64,000 bases of DNA from Beverwykella pulmonaria (lineage: Eukaryota; Ascomycota; Dothideomycetes; Pleosporales; Melanommataceae): positions 2,637,837 to 2,701,836 of the forward strand of contig BCHH01000001.1 of NCBI GenBank assembly GCA_001599595.1, written 5' to 3'. The translations under genes were made by a program, and so were the position numbers. The notes below the pieces were generated by a model. That model saw only the letters and a list, made by a program, of their open reading frames with translations, did not search any database and was not told the origin of the DNA. Positions 32,778-43,524 of the stretch are shown here, piece by piece (position 1 is the stretch's first letter; each line of letters opens with the position of its first letter).

Positions 32778-34873
32778 CTATTTCCAGGGTGCTGTCCATC
32801 CCTTCGCCTTCTCGGCCGCCCACGCAGTTCCCAACTTCTTAATCTGGAGGGCAAATACCAAGCGGTCCTTATCATGCGCAATTGTATCTTTCCTTCCCCC
32901 CCATTTTCCCTCGAGTAGCTTCAAATATTTATCCATATCGTGATTACATCTCGACTCTGCCGTCGCAAACTTCTCGTCCATGTAGGTCTCCCAGAAGGCT
33001 TTGAGCCCCTGTTTCTTCCACGCATCCCATGGTCCGCTCCTCGGTTTCTTTGGTTGATTCTCCATCTCGGTATCTAGTGCATCAAGCACTTCGCCGATGC
33101 GGTCTTTCTGTTTCTTGAATATTTTCTTGATTTCCTCATCTTTGAGATACATGCGCGCGCCCATAAGCCATTTGAGCTTCAAATATGCTATTCTAGCGTC
33201 GTCGATACGATTGAATGGAGGAGGCCTCTTCTTGTTGTTTGTCTTTGGGTCCATGATCAGCTCAGACATTCCTACGGCGAGATCTTGCTTTGTCTGTCCA
33301 GCTTTGAGTTTCTTTTTTGATGTTCTGTCTCTGTAAATGCCTGGAGTATTTTTATCAACCCACATCTGTGTTCAAGCGCGTTGTTAGTAAGATAATCCAA
33401 AAACAATCTCAGCAATCAAAATCTTACCTGCGATTTCGCTGGCGAGTTTACTGATGTCTCTAGATATACAAACTCGTTTTCAAAATTATCCTTTCCTGGG
33501 TACGCATAGCGCAGATGGTTGATTGCGTTTCTCTCTGGGCCCTTTCCATTGAGTTGGAAGACGGGAGAATGTGCGCCTTCCCATGTGGCCCTCCAGTACT
33601 GACAGAAGTTCATATTTTTCCCTTTTTGTGCCGGATTATCGAATTTGCCTGTCAACTTTTTCTCGTTGAGCCAATCAAAGAACTTGGTCACGACTTGCCA
33701 CTCGAGAACGTGCTCAATTTGATAGTCCTTTGGCCCCATATTCTTAACCTTAGACGACATTCCTGCGCCAAAGACCAAATTATCGCAGACTTCGGGCTCC
33801 TTGAAACCATAGTATTTTGCATTCTTAGGCTGTACATGCGCCGAGAGATTAGTAAATGTAATGAATGTATGGAAACCGGAAGAGACAACTTTCTCTGGGA
33901 AGTTACGTACCATACCATCAGCCTCTGGGTAGTCTAATGCATTGAAAGAACCAAAACCACAACCTACTCCAGGCTTATCGGTTCGCTTTTCAAGGTTCAT
34001 TCTCCCTTCGAGATTCGTCATGCCGCCAATAAAACCCTCACGTCTCGCTAATGCGTCCTGCTTCTCATCCACTAAAGCTTCCGCCTTCACAGACTTCGCA
34101 GCCAATGAGTAGATCTGCTTGCATATTTTGGTTGGGCTAGTTTTGCTGGAGCTTGTAGTCTTCGTAGTCTTGACTGAGTGCGTTTTTGACTTTGGGGGCC
34201 GCTTAGGCTTCGGGGTTGACTTTGGGGACGGCTTAGGCTTCGGGGTTGGCTTTGGCTTTGGCTTTGGCTTCACACGATGCGACTTCGGCTTCGGCTTTGT
34301 CTTCTCGTGTGATGGCTTTGATTTTGGCTGTGGTTTCGGTCTCTTCATTCTACTACCCCTTGGCGCACGAGCTTCTAATTTTTTGGGCTCGATGAGGGCC
34401 AATAGATCCCCAAAGCCGTCTTCATCATCTTTAGCATCTCTTTCTTCAATATGGAATTCCTCAGACTCATTATAATCATCCTCAGAGCCATCATGATAAA
34501 TTTCATAGACGACCCCATTTAGGCCATGGACTTCGCCGCCGCCGACATTCTGACCGCTAACACACTGTAAAATAATATCAGCGAAAGCTATGTTGCATTC
34601 TTTAGCGCTCTGAATGGTTTCTCGCGTGATCTGGAAAGTCATGCTGTCGGTTTTGTGCGTGATGATTTTAGTGCTTCTAGTGTTAAGATGTTTGTTGCAA
34701 AGATCAAAAACAGGGCCAGCGAGCGCATCATGGAGCTTAGAGAGATAGGAAATGGACCAATCGGTAAGGGGGTGGTTAATGTGGCATATGGGTTCCGCAT
34801 GGGCAGAGAGGGAGTGCAGACTCATGAGAGCCGCAAGGGCAGACAGACCGGCTGCCCACATGTTGAAATGCAA
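32778..34873 (-). CDS. Secreted Lys/Pro-rich multi-domain protein
   Basis: Two exons (34873-33428 and 33365-32778), joined by a 62-bp GTAAGA..ACAG intron in phase 0, give 677 residues. The signal peptide is in MHFNMWAAGLSALAALMSLH. An N-terminal domain with four or five Cys is followed by an acidic segment. About 60 residues of K-P/P-K repeats come next, resembling a cell-wall-spanning or extended linker. The dibasic site LEKR|TDKPG could be a Kex2 processing point. The C-terminal domain has FHTFITFTNL, DYQIEHVLEWQVVTKFF and NFCQYWRATWEG. The EH...E pattern is reminiscent of domains at the C-terminus of fungal killer-toxin-like chitinases, but no GH18 domain is present. The last exon is basic and helical. 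Function unknown; possibly a modular secreted antagonist. Confidence 0.75.
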
Positions 34874-35887
34874 GCGAATAGAATTGAGATGCGATTTAAC
34901 AAGTGTATGTGTTTAGAAAAGAATAAACAATAATGTATTTGGCGAGTAGAAAATATTGACGGAGTGATCAAACGAATGCATAGGCAAAGAAAGAATCGAA
35001 TTGGTAGGATGCTATTACGACTAGACGAACCGTGAAGCTTTATATTCATCGTTGTGTGTGTGGCCTAGATACAGGCCACTGGTAATAGGATTGTATTTTG
35101 CTGAGCCGCCGGAGAACCCACCGAGCTGCATTGCTGCCGAGAAGCCGGACATAAGCAGTCAAGTAATTTTGTCTTGCAATATTCGTTCTGTTATGGGGCC
35201 ATATCGTAACTGTGCCACGTGTGCGTAGCTAATATGTTGTGGTGAGACCGATCGATTCAGAAAACCCCCGAGGCCGAACCATGTTATCGGAACTTAAAAT
35301 GTTTCGAAGTCTCTATATCCCACCTCTAGCATACCCGTCAGTGGCGTAGTTTTCCGTCCCGCAGATGAACTTTCCAATTGGGACCACATCCTGGTTGTCG
35401 TGGGCGGCCAATTGTGAAGCTTCTTTGTTTTCAGAAAGATCGAGATAAGATAAAATCCATAGTTTTTCGTTCGAACGCGATGCTATAATTTCATAAAAAG
35501 TGACGATAATTCCCTCGCCGGAAGTAAAAGTCGGAGTCCGTACAACGCCAGGACGGAGTACATACTACGCCGCCCGTCGACCAACTGTTGGCGTAAGGTT
35601 GGCCAAGTGTGGAGATTCCAATTAATTAAGGCTAAGATGCAAGGTGAAATATACAAACGCGAATATGAATCATACTGCTAGTTTGGTTGAATATTGTCGA
35701 AATCTGCTATGGAGTCTTGAAAGATCGGCATATTACAGCTCAGTATGTTGGAAGAGATTTGCGATGGAGAATATTCGGCTTACCACGCCTTGGGCTATAC
35801 TAGTTTATATATCGTACTGCATCGCATCGTGAGCTGTGATATATATGCATAGGGAAAAGGGTATCCGCTCTTCTCGCCATTCGCATG
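34874..35887. other. Intergenic, no gene seen
   Basis: About 1 kb upstream of the secreted Lys/Pro-rich protein. Contains its promoter. No supported frame. Confidence 0.4.
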
Positions 35888-36014
35888 CTACACGAGTTCG
35901 TTCTTGAAGTCGGTTATGAGCTTCACAGTATCTGTAAGGGTCTCGTCAGTACCCTCGATCGCCCACATCTCCCAATTGAGAAGATAGGCACCCGACTGGT
36001 TGATGGTCCGAGTA
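35888..36014 (-). pseudogene. Terminal exon relic of an unidentified gene
   Basis: After a good acceptor (CCCTTTAG at 36022-36015), a 42-codon frame reads TINQSGAYLLNWEMWAIEG then ends FKNELV and TAG. A plausible donor (GTATGTAG at 36087) precedes it, with coding-like DEPDRI before the donor. Further upstream the frames are broken. It looks like the surviving 3' exon of a minus-strand gene I cannot name. Confidence 0.35.
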
Positions 36015-36087
36015 CTAAAGGGGAACAAACGGTATATGGGGTCGAGGAGACCCACAGCTAACGGCTATCCATGAGAGAACTACATAC

Positions 36088-36659
36088 GAAATTCGGTCAG
36101 GCTCGTCAATCCCCTCGTCCGTTGTTCACCAACTGGTCAGCCTACTGCGAATATTTGCTGATCCATCCAAGTGGTGAAGGATATGGGATGGAGTTGAGCA
36201 GTTAGGTTGAGGACGGGCAGGCATGAGAGTTTTACGTTCGCAACTTTCCCCACTGCAAAGACCTCAGCACAATCAAGGACTCTGGATTTGTCTCCGCTGT
36301 CGCGACGACATCTACGAAGCGGATTTCAACAAAGAGAGGATATAATATATAAGTATATTTCTTCAGTTAATGCGTTGCTTGTTTTGCTTATTGGACAAGC
36401 TAACGCGATGCGATCGAATATAGGCGATCCAGCTGTCGCGTTAGTGTAGAGAAGAGTATAGCTAAGTTACACACCAATAATTGTTCGTCCCCAGTGAGCA
36501 CTCTGTTCTCGCTGCCAAAAGACGAGTTCCTAGAGGACAAAAGTCCAGATGAATGCAGAAGTGAACATAACCGAGAGAAGTTGCCAAATTTGGTTTGAAG
36601 ATATGGTGGAAAAGAAGTGAGGCCGATCGATTTTAGGATTAAGGAGGGGAACAAGTCTA
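36088..36659. other. Intergenic, no gene seen
   Basis: May include degraded upstream exons of the relic above. Otherwise it holds the 3' flank of the following minus-strand gene. Confidence 0.35.
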
Positions 36660-38032
36660 TCACGACTCCATCGGGTCGGCATCAGCAGTGGCGACTGGCA
36701 TGTCGATGCTTTGGCTTGGGAGAGTAGCAAGCTCAGATGGAGTTTGTGACTGCGGATTGATGTGTTCTCCTTCGACCTAGGGAATGAAGTCAGACAATGA
36801 GGTTGTGGACGGTTCGCTGAAGAGATCAGCCAAACAGTGGACACCATCTCAGGCTACCGGAGAGGATCTAGTAACCCTGTATGACATGTTGATTGGCGCG
36901 CATAAGTAAGACCGAAGGGATTCCTTCTCGAGCATGACGGTGGCTTCGGTGAGAACTTGCACTTTCCGGTCTTCTTCGACAAATGTTGTCACCTTGACAC
37001 CACTCTCTTCTCCGTTTTGGGATTCATTCGATTGCTGATGGTCAATTCCCTGTCCTGGGAAGTTGGTGAGTTCGAGATGAAGTGATGTTGGCCATAGAAA
37101 GGTTACGGACTGAATCACATGCCTCGGTCCCAAGAAGGTGCGGCGAAACGCTTGCTCATACGGCCGATGTTGCTGCATTTGGAGCCAACTAAAAGTTAAA
37201 GCGCAGGCTCGTCATGCGAAATTGCGGGTTATCATGGAGCCATATCCATTGAGCGTTGCGAGTTATCAAAAGGGTGCGACTTCCACTTCTCAAGTCTTAG
37301 CTTTCTCATCTTATTCTCTTCTTATTTAGGTACACTCTTGTGAGGCCAACGCTCAATCTTGGCCTCAAAAGATCCGAAATTTCGAGCTTATGTATTTGGG
37401 TCCCGTCAAGAGGGGTGATAATTTCCCAATTCGCTCCAGTAATAGACCAGCTAGGGTTCTCCGGGAGTAGGTTTATGTTATATGTGATTCCATAGTACAA
37501 CCATTCCCCAAACTCACGAGATGAGGTTGGATCGGCAGCATACAACAGATCATTTGTAAGATGTTGCAATCCATCCACGGTACGCCCGGGAACCCTTGTA
37601 TGGGAGAACTGTTCATTCTCTTGCGAATTGGTGGCGATCTTGACCCGGGGACTTCTAATGCGGGGGTTGAGCATGAACTCACGATCCTTTCCCGTGACAC
37701 CAGTTTCTATCTCCGGCGTTATGTTTGAGATAGCCCTAAGTGACAGAAAACGTTGGAGAAAACTGCAGAGCGTCTGTATAATGTGATCCGCGAAAGCTCC
37801 AAGCAATGTATGCCGTCGCAAAAAACTCGGTCTGAAGCACCCTGATTTCTCGTGTGCAGCATAGACGAAGGGTGATGTCTATCAATTCAAGACAAGCCTT
37901 GGTCCTAGTAGGAATGAAACGCCAAGTTTGCTAGAGTCAGCATTCATTGACAATGGTAAGATCAAGTGTGAAGAATATCTCCTTATCGCGCAGCTCGCGA
38001 GGCAGCCCAAGGAGACAGGAAATTCCGTTCAT
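36660..38032 (-). CDS. LPRELRD-type (F-box-like) protein of unknown function
   Basis: Four exons (38032-37952, 37878-37334, 37188-36858, 36776-36660) give 357 residues, and all phases agree. The start ATG 38032 leads into LLGLPRELRDKEIF. This is the common N-terminal motif (xLPxELRDxI) of a large fungal group related to F-box domains. The body includes FVYAAHEKSGCF, LPENPSWSITGANWEI and RRTFLGPRHVIQSVTFLWP. The C-terminus (HINPQSQTPSELATLPSQ) is low in complexity. No signal peptide or membrane segment. The third intron (145 bp) uses the donor GTACCT inside AGAGTGTACC. Reading straight through exon 2 instead would give an early stop. Confidence 0.65.
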
Positions 38033-38874
38033 AGTATTGGGAAATATTGAAGAGAGATGAATGCAATAGTGGAGGTGTGGCGATGAGGACAGGATAATTA
38101 GAGGAGAGCCATTTCGGAGCGGCTTCGACGGCGCCAACCTAGAATGGGGGTTCTGGCACACGGACAGGCCATGAACCTCCCACGTACGTAGACTGCGCCG
38201 GTGGCGGCTTGCTCGGTGAACAGTTCGACTCCGCGAGGGAGGCATAGTAGGAAGGTTGACATGACGCCTATAGGGCTCCCATTGGAACATGTTAGGAGCG
38301 CGCTCGGAACGGGTTTCTTGGACTTACGTAGTTGCTAAGCGACATTGTGTTAGGAGCTGAAGTTCGGAGTGGGAAATCCAATATTTGTGTGCACAGGTCT
38401 TACCATTCTGGGTTAGCGCCGTATTTGCTGTATTCAGCTAGCGCGGTTTTCATGGTCTGCCGAGATACACGTTATGGTCCAGTGACCTGCTGCCTGCTCC
38501 TCAGGCTCATCTCCCATCTCGCCCATGCATCGTTACGACTCCAGTCATCGCCCTCGCCAGCCACAGGTGCGATCCTGAGTACCGAGTGCTATCGATTGAT
38601 CTCATGCAGCGCGCAATGCGTCCCAATGTGGCGCAGCGCGTCGTTAGTGGCAGTGACTCATTTTCGCTCACCTTTGGGCGCCGTGAAACGAGGCTCAATC
38701 ACAGCGGAGTCATCTTGTGAATCCCCCCTTTGGACTAGAGCCGAATTTGTTACCATTCACTACAGCTTGAGAAGGATTTCTACTTTGTACGTAGAAGTAT
38801 AAGGTGCCCAGGACTGCCTCCACTCCTCTCACATCAAACCAACCCACATTACCCTCGCTGCACTCTTAAACATC
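38033..38874. promoter_or_regulatory. Divergent intergenic region
   Basis: About 840 bp between two divergent genes. A minus-strand frame at 37937-38290 overlaps the true first exon and is not supported as a separate gene. No distinct factor site recognised. Confidence 0.4.
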
Positions 38875-41800
38875 ATGGCGGCCACCGGACGAACCTCGCA
38901 TTCAGCTCCCATTGCAATAACTTCATACCAGACTGCACTTTGCGTCATTCCCCCTGCAGACCAGTGCCGCGACATTGACAGCCTGCGAGAACTCTACGAC
39001 AAAGCCCACGGGAAATGGCCTGCACATGTCAACATATTATACCCATTCGTTTCGCCCGACAGCCTCCCACAAGCGAAGGAGCAAATACAATCCGCCCTGT
39101 TCGGCAATGCTTCGGCTGCCGGACGCCCATTAGACGCCCAGCTAGACCAAGCTGGATATTTCTCGCATCGGGCTAACAGCACCATTTTCTTGCACGAGAC
39201 CAGCGATGGGAGTGCGAGCCCTTTCCGGTTCCTTCGCTCGACTGCTCTTCAGGCTCTGGGGCAGAAATCGAACCGATACAAACCTCACCTCACCATTGGC
39301 CAATCAGAGGACCTGACTGATTCGTCCCGAGACTTCTTGCTGAGCAAAGCAAACCTTGTACCTATTCTCAAGTTTGAGATTCAATCTCTTGCCATCTTAA
39401 TTCGAGAGCAGATACCTGGACGAGACAAGTCAGCAACCCGTATGAGATTGTGGGGTACTATCGGTATTCCAGGACTTAACTCTCTCCAAACTTCACTGCA
39501 ATTGGAGTTTTGGTTAAAGGCGGATGCTCAAGAAGCAGTCAACACAGGCCCTGAGGAGGAGGAAGAAGATGAAGAACAGAGCGCTTCTGACGACGCGGTT
39601 GGAGCACCCTTCAGCCGTGAAGTGCGACCTGGAACAACGTTTCAATTCGACCCCGAACGAAAACTCTGGAGTTCGAGCTTCGGAAGCGTAGATGACAAGA
39701 CCTTGCCAAAATCCTTGTCCGTGTCAAGTTACAACGTCCTGATTGACTCCGACTTTCCCCCAGCTCGGGATCGAGATCCTCTGCTTGTTCAAACTATTCT
39801 ATCTCAATCGGCTCTAGCGGACATCCTAGTACTACAGGAAGTCTCCGACGACTTCCTCTCTTACCTTCTCGGTCACTCGAATATTCAGCAACATTACCCT
39901 TTCACGTCACACGGACCACCAAGCCAGCCAGACATTGCACCTTTGCCCAGCCTCCGCAATGTTGTTATTATGAGCAGATGGCTGTTCAGCTGGGAATTCG
40001 TTCCCTTTCACCGGAGACACAAGGGCGCCGTAGTCGCGGTATTCGAGTCGATCGCAAAAAACAGTGCCTCGACATCAATTCCACTAGTAGTCGCCGGTGT
40101 TCATTTGACATGCGGTTTGACCGACGGATCTGTGGCAGCAAAGAAGGTCCAGCTCCAGAACCTGAAGAACCGTTTGTCTCGAAAGTATGCTACCAATCCA
40201 TGGATCGTTGCTGGAGATTTCAACATCACCACATCAACATATACCATCGAGGCCGCCCTGAAGAACAAGTCAATCTCTCAGCAGAGCTCTCAAACCCTTG
40301 TGTCTATGGAGTCGATGATGACCGAAATTGGACTACTTGATTCCTGGTCCGTAGCCAGAGTCGAAGCGACTGATCATAGTGCTATAGATGATGCTGATGA
40401 TCTTTTCGAGGGAGAAGATGGTTCCACCTTCAACCCTAGAGAGAACGAGCTAGCTGCTGCCACGTCGGGTACGTCGCACAACCGACCGCAGAGGTATGAT
40501 AGAATACTTGTCCGGCCTCAAGGCCTTCTACGAATCAACGAGTTCAATCACTTTGGGCTTCCTGAGACCCATAATGGTGTGCGGATAGTTCCCAGCGACC
40601 ATTCAGGTATCAGGACGTCACTAAAAGTTCTCACAACCTTCACTGCTAAAATAATAAATAGCGCAGACATCCTCGAACAATACCCTGTTCAGTCTATGCA
40701 CGGCTCAGTGACTCTATCGAATACCTCGACTCTCACTTCCGCATTGTCTGCACATCAGCTGTTCCCTATCGAGGAAGAAATCCAAAGCCGGAGGAAGGCG
40801 TTCACTCTTATCAAAGAGGTGGTCCTAGGTTCCGAAAACGACGAGGACTCCAGTACGGCAAATATCCCACTTGTTATGGTTCCAGTCGGTTCATACGCAC
40901 TTGGCACATGGACATCAGATTCGGACATTGATTGTCTCTGCATTGGATCTATCAGTTCGAAGACGTTCTTCAAGCTTGCCCGACAACGAATTTTCAAGGC
41001 GCAAGATCGAGGCGTTCGACTGGTCCGGAAAGTTCAAGCGAACACGGGAACAATGTTTGAGTTGTCCGTTGGAAATATAGCCCTAGATTTGCAGTATTGC
41101 CCAGCTGCGAGAGTCGTGGAGATGTAAGTTCCTAATAAGAAAGGCCTTCCGGCACACACAGGCTAACAATTGTCACAGGTGGTCTGAGCTACCAAGTCTG
41201 CACTATTCCGACCCCATCTTCAACCTACCTATCCTGTCACTCCGCAAACTCAAGCCCTACCGAGATCTCACCTACATCCAGCGAACTCTTCCGTCGCTTC
41301 AGACATTTCGCCTTGCATACCGCTGCATCAAACTATGGGCAGTTCAACGCGGCATCTACTCGTCTAAATTTGGCTACCTTGGTGGAATTCACATTACGCT
41401 GATGCTGTCCTGGATCTGTAAACGCTTAGCCCACGATAATGGCTTAGTCACAGCTGCTGATGTAGTCGCAACTTTCTTTCACCACTACGCTGAGTTTGAT
41501 TGGAGCAATGACATGGTCTTCGACGCGTTCTTCCACCAGAATAAACCACGATATCAACGGAGCGCCCGAGAGCCGATGGTGGTGTTGGGGTTTCATGCCC
41601 CGAATGCCAATGTTGCGCACACATCCACCGTTCCTGGACAACAAACCCTCGTCAGGGAGTTCAAATTAGCAGATTACCGCTTGTCCGAGAGTAACATGAC
41701 ATGGGAACAGTTCTTTGGAACATCCGAACTTCAGTCCATTCCAGATTCATCAGTTGGAGTAACAGATTTCCTCAAATCACACGACAACTACGTGAAGGTT

Positions 41801-42688
41801 GATATCCAGTATTGGGGCCGCACACTCTCTAAGGGTAAAGGTCTTGTCGGTTGGGTTGAGTCGAGGTGCTTGAACTTAGTCGTCGGTACTTAAATCCTGC
41901 TACTTAATCTATCAGAATACTTGCTAACAGCAATCGAAGATATCAACAAAGCGCTCCCGAACTTGGAGATCCGCATCTGGCCCGCGCGCTTCACCAAGAC
42001 CAATTCATCCGACGCTGAAACTGATTACCATGGCTGCTACCTCATCGGTCTTTCTAAGATAACCGACAAAGACTCGGCCAGCTTGACAAAGGAGGAAAAA
42101 ACTCTTGCAAAACAAGCACTACAAAAGACCTTCGAAAAGTTCACAAATCTCCTTCACTCAGACGAGAGGAACTACGATCCCACTTCAACCTGGATCGGAA
42201 TTTCCCTTGCTAAACCAAGCGAAGTCAGTGGTCTTCGCCTCGACGACAGAGAATGGGGTGACTATATACCTGATCTGGACGAGGACTCCGAAGACGAAGA
42301 TTCGGAAGACATCGATGAACCCACCGATACTCTACCCTCCAAACGCAAACTCGCTACCCAAGCTGTCGCAACCTCTACCTCCACGCCCGTTTCAACGTCT
42401 AAACTCCGCCCTGCATCCGACGTCCTCCATCGGTTGCGCTGGGACCCGAATCTAGACCCAGGCGACTTCATCGTTGGGTATGAAGACAGGTTTCTAGGCG
42501 CCAAAGAAACGAGTCTAGAGCGGTGGAAAACAGAACAAACAGATGATGAATTTATTCCTCAGCATCGGATTCTATACTTCAAGAGGAGGGGCGATGGGGA
42601 GGTGGTGTGGGAGAGGAGGACGAGGGTTGATAAGATTTTCGGGAGTGGTGCTGGAGCTGGGAAGGTGAATTCGGGGAGTGGGGAGTAG
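38875..42688 (+). CDS. 2H phosphoesterase + EEP nuclease + nucleotidyltransferase + MJ1316-domain fusion
   Basis: Three exons (38875-41123, 41179-41885, then 41931-42688 or 41916-42688) give about 1237-1242 residues. Domain 1 (about 20-200) is a 2H phosphoesterase: His51 in HVNILYPF and His138 in HLTIG. Domain 2 (about 280-590) is an endonuclease/exonuclease/phosphatase fold: Asn287, Glu322 in LVLQEVSDDF, Asp448 and Asn450 in VAGDFNI, Asp575-His576 in PSDHSG. Domain 3 (about 620-1000) is a poly(A)-polymerase-type nucleotidyltransferase: GSYALGTWTSDSDIDCLC (Asp684, Asp686) and Asp738 in NIALDLQY, plus its helical and RNA-binding parts. Domain 4 is a C-terminal MJ1316 (DUF504) domain (DVLHRLRWDPNLDPGDFIVG), proposed to recognise cyclic or phosphorylated RNA ends. 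Together this predicts an enzyme that cleaves, heals and extends RNA 3' ends. Confidence 0.9.
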
Positions 42689-43524
42689 AACTAGTGAACC
42701 AGGTGTATTCGGGACCAGTTAATAATAAAGACGTGTCCCTTCGAGTGTTGCTCAACATCCACTCAATCCCCCAAACACGCCCGGCTCAACTGCCGTAGCG
42801 CTATACGCTCACTGCGCAAACTGAATCGCTCGACGTCATTGATTGTGGGGTTCTCTACAAGCGTCATAATGGGAAGCGCACTGATATCAAGGAATAAGTC
42901 TTAGCCTTTTCATAAATCAGCCGACATCGTTCATGTCCGAATCGGGCCCAACAGCCTGTGCACATCAGCTCACATTCTACCCAACAGATCTGCGCATCGA
43001 CCCAACTGAGCGCCCATGTCCGAATCTTCATAGCTTGAACCGGGAATTTAAGACCCACGTGTTCTCTTGTTGCTATATCAATATATGCCTGCAATGTTCG
43101 TGTTCTCGAATATTGCCTTTCTGATAAGATTTTTGGTCTTCTCGTCTGTGTCCCGACCCCGTCTCTGAAGATAGGCGAACATGTTAGTCTCCCCGTCGTG
43201 TATTTCCAGATTTCGACGTTCTCACGAGCTACTGTATCTACGCGATCAAAATTATGCAATGCAGTTTTATTGCGGACGCAGTTCGCGCGCCAATCGGCAC
43301 AGCTCCTTTTGCTCCAGTTTTCACCTCAGTGAGCCAACAAACCTTGGCTACGAACCAGAGCTTCTCTCTCGCTTACAGCGCCGAACGAGGCTTTTCAAGT
43401 TGTTGGGGCAAAGGTAGTGCGAATTCGGTGCTTTGAGATTGATCTGAGCTTATCTTACATGCCGAACGAGGTCTGTGCTAGGCTTGTATTGACCCAAAAG
43501 AGCCGCCAAGCGCCATATACAATC
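42689..43524. other. Convergent intergenic region
   Basis: About 835 bp between the 3' ends of the RNA-processing fusion and the amino acid permease. Short frames on both strands have no family resemblance. Confidence 0.4.

Noticed and set aside
33515..34475. Plus-strand Gly/Phe-rich ORF opposite the Lys/Pro repeat
   Set aside because: It is the complement of the K-P codons, not an independent gene.
37937..38290. Minus-strand ORF upstream of the LPRELRD gene as a separate gene
   Set aside because: Its end coincides with the first exon of the spliced gene starting at 38032, and the upstream part has no family resemblance.
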